Shown piece after piece: positions 22,188 to 30,616 of a stretch of 64,000 bases of DNA; position 1 is the stretch's first letter; the number at the start of each line of letters is the position of its first letter. This stretch comes from Arthrobacter gengyunqii (GTDB lineage Bacteria > Actinomycetota > Actinomycetes > Actinomycetales > Micrococcaceae). The translations under genes and the position numbers were made by a program. Under the pieces are notes generated by a model. The model had not been told where the DNA came from. It did no database searches and saw only the letters and a program-made list of their open reading frames with translations. The stretch covers positions 186,001 to 250,000 of the forward strand of contig NZ_CP095461.1 in the NCBI RefSeq assembly GCF_023022985.1, in the 5' to 3' direction.

Positions 22188-23012
22188 ATGAGCGTATATC
22201 GAAAGGTTGACCGACCAATGACCCAGCAACAGCGCCTAAATGTGGTACTCGACCTCGTGAGTGAACGGGGAAGCATTTCCATCGCAGAGGTGAGCGAAGC
22301 ACTCGGAGTTTCCACGGCTACTGTGCGGCGCGACCTCAACACCCTCGCTGAACAGCGGCTCGTCACTCGCACCCATGGGGGCGCATCGGCCTTGGGGTCG
22401 GGCTATGAGCTGCCGTTGCAGTACAAGATTGCGCGTCAGGCCGACGCAAAGATGGCGATCGCCAAGGCTGTAGCGGAGCTGATCCATCCAGGCGAGTCCG
22501 TAGGCCTGAACGGCGGAACCACTACCAGTGAAGTCGCACGGGTGCTGGGTCGTAGTGAGCAGCTGCGTCCGGCAGGCGATGCCCCCGGTGTCACGATCGT
22601 GACCAACGCGCTCAATATCGCTTACGAGATGTCAGTACGCGAACACATCAAGATAGTTGTGACGGGAGGGGTTCCTCGACGCCAGTCCTATGAGCTGATA
22701 GGACCCCTTGTGGCTGCTTCGTTGAGGGACTTCACCATCGATACGGCGGTTCTTGGGGTCGACGGTTTAAGTGCAGCTTTTGGTGCGACCACACTGCATG
22801 AGGGTGAGGCGGAGGCAAGCCGGGCAATCGCCGCGGTTGCGCGGCGGCTCGTTATCGCCGCGGACGCCACCAAGCTCGGCCGCAGCACCTTTGCTCGTAT
22901 TTGCCAGCTCAAGAGCATTGACGTTCTCGTCACTGACCAACCGCTCTCACCTGAACTCGCCAACGAGTTTTCAAATGCGGGAGTGGACGTCATAGTCGCA
23001 AGTTCCCGGTAA
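22188..23012 (+). CDS. DeoR-family transcriptional repressor (AgaR-like)
   Basis: A 274-aa DeoR regulator. The N-terminal helix-turn-helix is QQQRLNVVLDLVSERGSISIAEVSEAL with the recognition helix VSTATVRRDLNTLAEQRLVTRTHGGA. The C-terminal sugar-phosphate sensor domain (DeoRC) shows IHPGESVGLNGGTTTSEVAR, VTNALNIAYEM, and the closing DVLVTDQPLSPE. Such repressors release DNA when a sugar phosphate of the pathway accumulates. It is divergent from the sis-pfkB-aldolase operon and upstream of the transporter genes, so it probably controls both arms. Confidence 0.9.
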   Translation: MSVYRKVDRPMTQQQRLNVVLDLVSERGSISIAEVSEALGVSTATVRRDLNTLAEQRLVTRTHGGASALGSGYELPLQYKIARQADAKMAIAKAVAELIHPGESVGLNGGTTTSEVARVLGRSEQLRPAGDAPGVTIVTNALNIAYEMSVREHIKIVVTGGVPRRQSYELIGPLVAASLRDFTIDTAVLGVDGLSAAFGATTLHEGEAEASRAIAAVARRLVIAADATKLGRSTFARICQLKSIDVLVTDQPLSPELANEFSNAGVDVIVASSR

Positions 23013-23103
23013 ATCCGGGCCGGTCTGGGCTTACCGCGCCGGGACGAGTGAGCCACCTGCGTCCAAGTCAGGTTACGAGGATATTAACAATTTCGATATC
23101 GCT

Positions 23104-23131
23104 TTGAGCCTGGAGTCTCCTGCCTTATTGT
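23104..23131 (+). promoter_or_regulatory. Candidate promoter of the rightward sugar operon
   Basis: TTGAGC and TATTGT are separated by 16 bases, about 60 bases before the oxidoreductase gene. AT-rich sequence with a GATAT...GATATC near-repeat lies directly upstream (23081-23099) and is a possible operator. Identified by eye only. Confidence 0.4.
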
Positions 23132-23193
23132 CACAACATGCTCATTTTCCATAAGTTAGTGACAAATACGTGCAAGTGCTGCAGGATGGCGTC

Positions 23194-24480
23194 ATGCACA
23201 AAGTTGTGGACACCCAAAGCATGACAGGCCCCGCCGCCAATGCCGACTCGCTTCGCGTTGCCGTAGTTGGCTTCGGAGCTCGCGCCTCGATTGCTGAGAA
23301 CGTGGCCCGTGCCCGCACGGGTGCTCGGGTCGTCGCCATCGTGGACCCAGACCCCGCCGGCCGGGACCGGGCCCGGCGCGTATACCCCGATGCCACGGTC
23401 TATTCGGAGCTCAACAGTCTGATACATGAAAGCGGCATTGACGCCGCGATAGTGACCACACCGGACAACACCCACGAAGAGATAGCGGTGGGACTGCTGA
23501 ACGCAGGTATCGCAACCTATCTCGAGAAACCGCTGGCCATCACGCTCGATGGGGCCGACCGCGTTCTCACCACCGCGGCCAAGACAGGAACGCCGCTGTA
23601 CGTCGGCCACAACTTCCGACACTCCGGCGTGGTGCGGGCAATGCGCGACATTATCGATCGAGGTGAGATCGGAGAAGTCAAAGCCGTGTGGGTTCGGCAT
23701 TTCGTTGGCAACGGTGGCGACTACTACTACAAGGACTGGCACGCCGACCGTTCGAAGACCGGCACTCTGTTGCTCCAGAAGGCCAGCCATGACATCGACG
23801 TTGTCCACTATCTCGCCTCGGGATACACCCGTCGGGTAGTAGCCATGGGAGATCTGATGGTCTACGGCAACATCACTGACCGTCGCCACCGCAAGGGCGA
23901 GACCATGCCCGACTGGTTCTCATATGATAACTGGCCTCCGGCCGAGCAAACCGGGCTGAACCCCGTGGTGGATGTGGAAGACATATCAATGATGCTGATG
24001 ACACTCGATAACGGAGTGATGGCCAGCTATCAGCAGTGTCATTTCACCCCTGACTACTGGCGCAACTACACGGTGATCGGGACCCTGGGACGGCTTGAGA
24101 ACATCGGTGACACTGCCGGAGGGGTTATCAAAGTCTGGAACAGGCGCCACGAATGGCAGGTGGCCGGTGACCTCGAGTATCCCATCGAGGGCGTAACCAG
24201 CGGTCACGAAGACGCTGACCTGCTCACTATGACTGAGTTCTTCAACAGCTTGGTCGACGGTACGCCGACACTCGTCAGCCCTCTCGCTGCCCGGGAGGCG
24301 GTCGCTGCAGGCTACCTTGCCGTCGAGTCCCTCCGTAACGGCTCGCGGCCATTCGACGTACCCAAGTTGCCGGCGCACGTAGCCCTGCAACTCTCGCATT
24401 CTCCCTCGACACCGACGGACTCCCAGTCGACTGCCTCCATTCAAACCTCGCAATCAACCCTTGGAAGGACCTCTTCATGA
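23194..24480 (+). CDS. Gfo/Idh/MocA-family NAD(P)-dependent oxidoreductase
   Basis: This protein of about 428 aa has an N-terminal Rossmann fold (LRVAVVGFGARASIAENVARA), the conserved EKP (YLEKPLAITLDGADRVL), and the C-terminal GFO/IDH sheet domain, including KASHDIDVVHYL. Most family members oxidise sugars or inositols; GH109 members use the same fold and NAD to cleave alpha-N-acetylgalactosamine. With NagA and a tagatose-type route nearby, a role on a GalNAc derivative is attractive but inferred. Starts at 23170 (GTG), 23194 (ATG) and 23221 are possible; 23194 has an AGGA site. Its stop overlaps the next gene (ATGA). Confidence 0.85.
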   Translation: MHKVVDTQSMTGPAANADSLRVAVVGFGARASIAENVARARTGARVVAIVDPDPAGRDRARRVYPDATVYSELNSLIHESGIDAAIVTTPDNTHEEIAVGLLNAGIATYLEKPLAITLDGADRVLTTAAKTGTPLYVGHNFRHSGVVRAMRDIIDRGEIGEVKAVWVRHFVGNGGDYYYKDWHADRSKTGTLLLQKASHDIDVVHYLASGYTRRVVAMGDLMVYGNITDRRHRKGETMPDWFSYDNWPPAEQTGLNPVVDVEDISMMLMTLDNGVMASYQQCHFTPDYWRNYTVIGTLGRLENIGDTAGGVIKVWNRRHEWQVAGDLEYPIEGVTSGHEDADLLTMTEFFNSLVDGTPTLVSPLAAREAVAAGYLAVESLRNGSRPFDVPKLPAHVALQLSHSPSTPTDSQSTASIQTSQSTLGRTSS

Positions 24481-25811
24481 GAAACATGTCCCCTTCTCCC
24501 GCTCGGCCCGCCGCCGGCCGGCGCAAACCAACCCGACGCATGGCCGCCGGGCTCGCGCTGAGCGTCGGATTGGCTATGGTGGCCGCTGGATGTGGCTCGG
24601 ATACAGGATCTGCCGAGCCTGCTGAGTACGCGACCGGTGACAAGGACCTCGCAGCAAACATCACTTATGGCGTCTGGGACCAGAACCAGGTGGCGGCGAT
24701 CGACGAGAACATCGCTGCTTTCAATGAGGAGTACCCGAACATTGATGTGACCGTCAACGTCACTCCCTTTGCGGAGTACTGGACGAAGTTGCAAACACAG
24801 GCTTCGAGCGACACTCTTCCGGACCTCTTCTGGATGAATGGTCCGAATATTGGCCTCTACGCCTCAAATGGCAAGCTTGAGCCGATCACGGGTGCCATGG
24901 ATGCAGGCGACATCGATCCGGCGAACTATCCGGAGGCGCTTGTGGACCTGTACACCATCGACGACGTGCCATATGGGGTGCCCAAGGACTTCGACACGAT
25001 AGGCATTTGGGCCAACAAAGCACTTTTCACGAAGGCGGGCGTAGAGCTGCCCGATGGTGACTGGACCTGGGCCGAGTTCCAGAAGACGGCGTCCGACATC
25101 TCAACGGCGCTCGCAGCTGACGGCGCGTATGGCGGTGCAGCCGGCATGGATGGACAGACAACCTACTACAACACGATCTTCCAGGCCGGCGGCGATGTGG
25201 TGGACGAGGGTACATCGGGCTATTCCTCTCCGGAAGCACAGGCAGGAATCCAGTTTTGGACTGACCTCATTGCCAACGGCGGTTCACCCTCCATCCAACA
25301 GCTCACTGATACCACAGCGGATCAATGGTTCACTTCCGGCAAGCTTGCGATGTATTGGGGCGGCAGCTGGTTCCGCTCGGCGCTGACCGACACGGAGCTT
25401 GAGAGTGACGTAGTTGTGTTGCCGCTGCCGCAGGGGGAAAAGCAAGCCACCGTAATCCACGGGGTTGCCAATGTTGTATCGGCCGCGTCCAAGGAAAAGC
25501 AAGCGGCGCAGGCGCTGCAGGCATTCCTCGCCAGCAAAGATGCGCAACAGCAACAGGGCGACGCCGGAGCGGTTATTCCCGCATTCGACGGAACCCAGAG
25601 CGCATTCACGGGCTCAATGCCGGAGGCAAATCTCCAGGTATTCCTCGATGCGCTTGAATACGCGGAGCCGCTGCCGGTGAGCAAGAACTCTGCTGTATGG
25701 AACGCCTTTGAGGCCGATCTGCTGCCACAGGCCTTCTCGGGGGAGAAGCCCGTGAAGGAGATAGTGGATGAGCTCGCGAACAACATGGACGCGGCCCTCG
25801 CTGAGGAATGA
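24477..25811 (+). CDS. ABC transporter sugar-binding lipoprotein (CUT1 type)
   Basis: This extracytoplasmic solute-binding protein (444 aa) belongs to family 1. It has a twin-arginine-like basic start (RRKPTRRMAAGLALSVG), a lipobox ending VAAGC at about residue 40, then the binding domain beginning NITYGVWDQNQVAAIDENIAAFNEEYPNIDV. TLPDLFWMNGPN, YGVPKDFDTIGIWANKALF and MYWGGSWFRSAL are typical of CUT1 oligosaccharide- or sugar-binding proteins. It starts within the stop of the oxidoreductase gene and precedes two permease genes. The ligand is inferred to be a GalNAc-containing glycan or sugar. Confidence 0.92.
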   Translation: MRNMSPSPARPAAGRRKPTRRMAAGLALSVGLAMVAAGCGSDTGSAEPAEYATGDKDLAANITYGVWDQNQVAAIDENIAAFNEEYPNIDVTVNVTPFAEYWTKLQTQASSDTLPDLFWMNGPNIGLYASNGKLEPITGAMDAGDIDPANYPEALVDLYTIDDVPYGVPKDFDTIGIWANKALFTKAGVELPDGDWTWAEFQKTASDISTALAADGAYGGAAGMDGQTTYYNTIFQAGGDVVDEGTSGYSSPEAQAGIQFWTDLIANGGSPSIQQLTDTTADQWFTSGKLAMYWGGSWFRSALTDTELESDVVVLPLPQGEKQATVIHGVANVVSAASKEKQAAQALQAFLASKDAQQQQGDAGAVIPAFDGTQSAFTGSMPEANLQVFLDALEYAEPLPVSKNSAVWNAFEADLLPQAFSGEKPVKEIVDELANNMDAALAEE

Positions 25812-25815
25812 TGCA

Positions 25816-26796
25816 ATGACGACAGCTGAACATCCTTCGGGCCCGCCCGCGCCGCCCTTTGCGGGCGGGCCCGGGCGGGTCAGACCGATCCTGCCGCCCT
25901 CCCCCGCAAAAAACAACAGACGCCGTGGCGGAGACGGCCTGTGGCCCTGGCTCTTTATCGCCCCCCTGGTGCTCGGGATCGCAGTTTTCTATCTTTGGCC
26001 GATTGTGCAGACCGTGGCGACGTCTTTCACGGAGACAGGTCCGTTCGGCGGGTCAACTTTCTCAGGCATCGAGAATTACGTCGAGTTGTTCACCGACCCC
26101 CAGTTGTACCGCTCTTTAGGCAACACCCTGCTCTACACGGCAATTGTCATGCTGGGTATCCCCATCGCGGTTTACCTCGCGAGTCTGCTGAACCTGCCGG
26201 GTCTTCGATTCGCATCTCTTTACCGGGTGCTTTTCTTCCTCCCCTACGTTGCTATGCCCACTGCGGTGGCGATGGTGTGGCGACTTATCTTTAACGGCGA
26301 TTTCGGGCTGTTGAACTACGGTCTGGGATTTCTTGGCATCGACGGACCCTACTGGATCAGCACGCCTGTGTTTGCCATGGTGGCGGTGGCGATCGTGGGG
26401 CTGTGGTCGTCGCTCGGGTTTAGCCTGATCGTGCTGGCGGCTGGGCTTAAGAACATTCCCCCGGAGCTCTACGAAGCCGCTGAGCTTGATGGCGCAACCC
26501 GCTGGGGACAGTTCCGATTCATCACGGTTCCGCTGCTCTCGCCCAGCGTTTTCTTCGTCACGATCGTAACGGTCATTTCAAGTTTCCAGCTTTTCGATCT
26601 GCTCTACGCGATCCTGGGCAGCAGCAATCCCGTGCTGCCGAAGAGCATGTCACTCGTCTACTTCTTCTACAGAGAAGGATTCGTCAACAACGACAAGGGC
26701 TTCGCAGCGGCGATCGCCATGGTGATCCTCGTGATCATTGGCATTGTCACGCTGCTGCAGTTCCGATTCCAGAAGAAGTGGGTGCAGAGTGATTGA
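25816..26796 (+). CDS. ABC sugar transporter permease 1 (MalF/UgpA-like)
   Basis: A CUT1 permease of 326 aa with six membrane helices, beginning after a Pro-rich cytoplasmic lead (residues 1-45). WPWLFIAPLVLGIAVFYLWPIV is the first helix. The EAA loop that contacts the ATPase reads EAAELDGATRWGQFRFITVPLL. The ATG at 25816, four bases after the binding-protein stop, was chosen over the upstream open frame. No ATPase gene lies in the locus, so a shared MsmK/UgpC-type ATPase encoded elsewhere is expected. Confidence 0.92.
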   Translation: MTTAEHPSGPPAPPFAGGPGRVRPILPPSPAKNNRRRGGDGLWPWLFIAPLVLGIAVFYLWPIVQTVATSFTETGPFGGSTFSGIENYVELFTDPQLYRSLGNTLLYTAIVMLGIPIAVYLASLLNLPGLRFASLYRVLFFLPYVAMPTAVAMVWRLIFNGDFGLLNYGLGFLGIDGPYWISTPVFAMVAVAIVGLWSSLGFSLIVLAAGLKNIPPELYEAAELDGATRWGQFRFITVPLLSPSVFFVTIVTVISSFQLFDLLYAILGSSNPVLPKSMSLVYFFYREGFVNNDKGFAAAIAMVILVIIGIVTLLQFRFQKKWVQSD

Positions 26797-27721
26797 CCCG
26801 ATAACGCCAGTGCGAGCGCCCATAGCCAGCACCGGCCCCGCACTTGGTGTGGAACTGCGCTCGGCAATGAGGCAGCCCCGTTCCAGTGCGAGAGCGCGGG
26901 CGCCAAGGCGGGGTGGCTCGCATCTGGTCGCACATATCGTGCTTGGATTCGGCGCCATGGTCATGGCCTTTCCCTTCGTTTGGCAAATCATCATGTCGCT
27001 GTCGACGAATGCCGAAGTTCAGAGCGTTGCGCCAGTGTTCTGGCCGGCTGAGCTGCAGTGGTCGAACTACGTCGAGGTCTTCGAGCGGCTGCCGTTCCTG
27101 GGCCAGCTGCAGAATTCCGTGATCATCACAGTGGTCCGGACCTTGGCGCAGATCCTGTTCTGCACGCTTGCTGGTTACGCTTTTGCCCGGATGCGCTTCC
27201 GTGGTCGGTCGGTCCTGCTCGCGCTTGTCCTGTCAATCCTGATGGTGCCCTCGCAGGTGTATCTGCTTTCTCAGTATCAAATTGTGCAGGGCCTGGGTCT
27301 GCTCGACAGCCTGGGCGGTCTCGTTTTGCCGGGTCTTTTCAGCGCCTTCGGCACTTATTTGATGCGGACGGCTTTTCTGGCCATGCCCGCGGAGTTGGAG
27401 GAAGCGGCTCGGCTCGACGGAGCGAACCCATTTCAGATCTTCTGGCGGATCATGCTGCCGCTGGCTAGGCCCACGATGAGTGTCTTGGCCATAACGACAG
27501 TGTTGTGGTCATGGAATGAGTTGCTCTGGCCGTTGGTGGTCACCACCTACAGCGACCGGATGCCTTTGTCTGCGGGGCTGGCTACCCTGATCGGTGACCG
27601 CACCACTGACTACCCCGTTGTTATGGCAGCGAGCTTGCTCGCCATGGCCCCGGTGCTTCTCTTGTTCATCTTGTTGCAGCGCCGGGTTATCGACGGCCTG
27701 GCCTCAAGCGGACTCAAATAA
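26789..27721 (+). CDS. ABC sugar transporter permease 2 (MalG/UgpE-like)
   Basis: Second CUT1 permease, about 310 aa from a GTG at 26789 that overlaps the end of permease 1 by 8 bases; a later ATG at 26867 is the alternative. It has the MalG-type layout: VLGFGAMVMAFPFVWQIIMSLS (helix 1), AGYAFARMRFRG, LMVPSQVYLLSQY, and the EAA loop EEAARLDGANPFQIFWRIMLPLARP. The C terminus is short and basic (QRRVIDGLASSGLK). It pairs with permease 1 and the lipoprotein to import the sugar. Confidence 0.92.
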   Translation: MIDPITPVRAPIASTGPALGVELRSAMRQPRSSARARAPRRGGSHLVAHIVLGFGAMVMAFPFVWQIIMSLSTNAEVQSVAPVFWPAELQWSNYVEVFERLPFLGQLQNSVIITVVRTLAQILFCTLAGYAFARMRFRGRSVLLALVLSILMVPSQVYLLSQYQIVQGLGLLDSLGGLVLPGLFSAFGTYLMRTAFLAMPAELEEAARLDGANPFQIFWRIMLPLARPTMSVLAITTVLWSWNELLWPLVVTTYSDRMPLSAGLATLIGDRTTDYPVVMAASLLAMAPVLLLFILLQRRVIDGLASSGLK

Positions 27722-27741
27722 ACCTCGACACCTGGAGAATC

Positions 27742-29523
27742 ATGAAAAGACCAATAACGGCTCTTCTTCTGGCAGGCGTGGTTGCCGTTTCAGGGCTGCC
27801 TGCGTCCGCCGTCGCCCTTGAATCTGCACCCTCGGACGTTCCTGCGCCATCCATCTTTGTGCCGGGAGACACGGTCGCCAGCGTGGCGTACGAACCCAGC
27901 GATGAGGTGATCGCGAACCCGCAGCGCGGTTTTTACCACCACACTGAGACACACTACCGCGATGATGGCTCGGGCTACGTTCCGCTCGACGGAACGGCTC
28001 TGGCAGGATTCCGGTCGGAGGGCATTACCCAGATCCTGCGTGTCTTCTATTTGGAGAAGTTCGCGGCGAATCCGATTCTCGATGACGAGTTTCTGTCGCT
28101 GGTGCAGGCAGACTTCGACACGGCGCGAGCCGCTGGAGTCTCAGTAATTACGCGGTTTGCCTACCTGCAAGGTGGCGCGTGGCCGTACGAACCGCCCTAC
28201 GGAGACGCTCCCGTTGACGTTGTTCTTGCGCATGTGAAACAGCTTGGGCCGGTGCTGCGCGAGAATGCCGATGTGATTCCCGTGGTGCAGAACGGACTCA
28301 TCGGTTTGTGGGGAGAGGGCTACTACACGGACCACTTCGTTACAGACCCGGCGAATCCTGGCGTTGTGACGCCGCAGGACTGGGCTAAGCGTTCTGCCGT
28401 TACGCAGGCACTCCTTGAGGAGCTCCCTGCCGACCGTGGTGTGCAGGTGCGCACGATGGCATCGAAACAGCAAATGCTAGGCGTGCCCGCTGCAGCGTCG
28501 AGTGCAGTAACGGGCGCCGAAGCGTTCACGGATACAGCGCTCGCCCGTGTGGGACACCACAATGATTGCCTGCTCGCTGCTCCGGATGATTGGGGAACCT
28601 TCCTCTCAGACCCGATTACCTTGGATCAGGAGTATCTGGAGGCCGACAGCCTGTACGTTCCGATCGGCGGCGAGACTTGTAACGTGAACCCGCCGCGGTC
28701 AGAGTGGGACAGCGCCTCGGCGGAGTTGGCTCGCTATCACTACAGCTATCTCAACAGTGACTACAACCGAGACGTGCTGAATTCCTGGGGAGAAGCAGGG
28801 CTCGCTGAGACAGCGAAGAGGCTCGGCTATCGGTTCGTTATGGAGTCTTCATCGGTAGCGCCGGCTGACGAGTCCGTCACGGTCTCCGTAGATGTGCGCA
28901 ATGATGGGTGGGCAGCTCCCTATGTCCCTCGAGAAGCAATGCTCAAGCTGACGGGCAGTGACGGGGCAACACTCTCAGTTCCGTTTACATCGAACGCTGA
29001 TGTCCGCCGCTGGCTCCCCGGAACGACAACCACGTTGTCGACCACTCTTAATTTGTCCGATCCGGCGCTGGCTTCCCTTACGGAAGGCAGCTATGAGCTC
29101 TCGGTTGCGTTGCCCTCATCTGACGCGGGTACAGCCTCGGATACCCGGTTCTCTGTGCGGACGGCGAATGCGGGGACATGGAACGAGTCTGAGGGTACGA
29201 ACTCGCTTGAGCAGACTGTGATGATTGGCGCCAGAGACGTCAGTCCGGGGGAGGTTGAGCCCGTGCCGTCGGTGTCGCCAACGCCAAGCGCAGCCCCCAC
29301 TCCACGGGATCCCGAGCCGTCGGTGTCACCAACGCCAAGCGCAGCCCCCACGACGGTCCCCACCGAGCCGTCGGCATCTCCAACCCACACAGGTGCTCTT
29401 GCAGCTACGGGTGGTGATCTGACGCCCGCCACTGCAATCGGTTTGGGATCTGTTGCCCTCCTATCTGTTCTGCTTGGCAGTGCAATCCTGATGTATCGGC
29501 GTAGGTTGATGCAGCATAACTAA
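27742..29523 (+). CDS. Secreted, wall-anchored DUF4874/DUF4832 protein with LAXTG sorting signal
   Basis: A 593-aa surface protein: Sec signal peptide (residues 1-25), DUF4874 region (about 45-235, with NPQRGFYHHTETHY and GLIGLWGEGYYTDHF), DUF4832 region (about 236-420), then an Ig-like stretch and a Pro/Ser/Thr linker made of two near-identical PSVSPTPSAAPT units. The C terminus is a sortase signal: LAATG at residue 553, a hydrophobic helix, and the basic tail MYRRRLMQHN. DUF4874 is a TIM-barrel-like domain related to glycosidases by fold. LAXTG is the class E sortase motif of high-GC Gram-positives. It lies between the importer and the kinase/deacetylase genes, so binding or cutting the glycan on the wall is inferred. 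Confidence 0.85.
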   Translation: MKRPITALLLAGVVAVSGLPASAVALESAPSDVPAPSIFVPGDTVASVAYEPSDEVIANPQRGFYHHTETHYRDDGSGYVPLDGTALAGFRSEGITQILRVFYLEKFAANPILDDEFLSLVQADFDTARAAGVSVITRFAYLQGGAWPYEPPYGDAPVDVVLAHVKQLGPVLRENADVIPVVQNGLIGLWGEGYYTDHFVTDPANPGVVTPQDWAKRSAVTQALLEELPADRGVQVRTMASKQQMLGVPAAASSAVTGAEAFTDTALARVGHHNDCLLAAPDDWGTFLSDPITLDQEYLEADSLYVPIGGETCNVNPPRSEWDSASAELARYHYSYLNSDYNRDVLNSWGEAGLAETAKRLGYRFVMESSSVAPADESVTVSVDVRNDGWAAPYVPREAMLKLTGSDGATLSVPFTSNADVRRWLPGTTTTLSTTLNLSDPALASLTEGSYELSVALPSSDAGTASDTRFSVRTANAGTWNESEGTNSLEQTVMIGARDVSPGEVEPVPSVSPTPSAAPTPRDPEPSVSPTPSAAPTTVPTEPSASPTHTGALAATGGDLTPATAIGLGSVALLSVLLGSAILMYRRRLMQHN

Positions 29524-29644
29524 CGGTCACCGAACACAGTGCTCTGCGACCTCGCTCGTGACGGAAATTAGCCGGTGCATGAAGATCAATATGGGGAACA
29601 ACAGGCGATGGACTTCATGACTCTCAGTGGAACGGACTAGAACC

Positions 29645-30592
29645 ATGTCAGTGCCAGTAATATCACTGGGTGTGTGCTCATCAGCAGTTCTGGCTTTCGA
29701 TGTCGGCGGAACATACATCAAGGCCGGAGTGGTCGATGACTCCGGCAAGGTGCTGGAGTTCTGCCGTGTCCCGACTCCCGTGGACAAGGCCAAGCCCGCA
29801 GAAGCAGTGTTGGATCGAATCGCTGCGCTGGCCCGCGATTTCACTTTGGAGCTCCCACAAGTCCGAATAGGTGCTGTGGGACTCATCGTTCCCGGGATTG
29901 TTGACCCGGCAACGGGAACAGCTGTCTACTCCGCCAACCTCGGATGGCGGGACTTCCCCTTTGCCAAGGAAACGGAACGGCGCTTGGGGATGCCGGTGGC
30001 TTTCGGCCACGATGTCTCTGCGGCAGGGGACGCTGAACTTTGGGTGGGAGGGGCAAAAGGTTTCCGGGACGTTGTGGTTGTGATCATCGGAACCGGCATT
30101 GCCGCAGCTGTTTTCTGCGAGGGTAAACGAGTCACCGCTGGTGGCTATGCAGGCGAAATCGGGCAGGCCCTCGTTCCGGCCGCCTCAGGGAACGGCACTG
30201 CAGTTCTTGAATCCATTGCGTCCGCAGCCGCAATCACACACAGGTATGCAGTGCGGTCAGGAAACCAAGTGGACGGCTCCAGAGAGGTCCTGGCCCGTGC
30301 CCGTGACGGGGATGCGACTGCTAAGCAGGTCTGGAACGAGGCTCTGGATGCGCTTGCGTTCAGCATCGCGCAGTGCGTCAACATTATCGGAACAGAAGCG
30401 TTCATCATCGGTGGTGGGCTATCCCAGGCCGGTGATGAACTCCTTGCGCCCCTTCGCGATCGTGTGGACAACTTGCTCATGTGTTATCGGCGCCCTGAGA
30501 TCCTGCCCGCCAAACTGGGGCAGGATGCCGGCTTCATCGGGGCGGCTCTGAACGCGCGGGATTTGCTGGTGACAACCGGTGTACCCTCGTGA
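29645..30592 (+). CDS. ROK-family sugar kinase lacking the usual zinc-binding cysteine motif
   Basis: This 315-aa kinase begins with the phosphate-1 loop AVLAFDVGGTYIKAGVVDDSG and continues with GIVDPATGTAVYSANLGWRDFPF, the catalytic Asp in AFGHDVSAAGDAELWVGGAKG, and GTGIAAAVFCEGKRV. ROK kinases normally carry G-E-x-G-H followed by a C-x-C-G-x-x-G-C zinc site; here GEIGQ replaces GEIGH and the four cysteines are absent. N-acetylhexosamine phosphorylation is the expected role because nagA follows 24 bases later. The ATG at 29645 is preferred to the GTG at 29627. Confidence 0.85.
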   Translation: MSVPVISLGVCSSAVLAFDVGGTYIKAGVVDDSGKVLEFCRVPTPVDKAKPAEAVLDRIAALARDFTLELPQVRIGAVGLIVPGIVDPATGTAVYSANLGWRDFPFAKETERRLGMPVAFGHDVSAAGDAELWVGGAKGFRDVVVVIIGTGIAAAVFCEGKRVTAGGYAGEIGQALVPAASGNGTAVLESIASAAAITHRYAVRSGNQVDGSREVLARARDGDATAKQVWNEALDALAFSIAQCVNIIGTEAFIIGGGLSQAGDELLAPLRDRVDNLLMCYRRPEILPAKLGQDAGFIGAALNARDLLVTTGVPS

Positions 30593-30616
30593 CCAAACGG
30601 CGGCCACCAGAATCGG

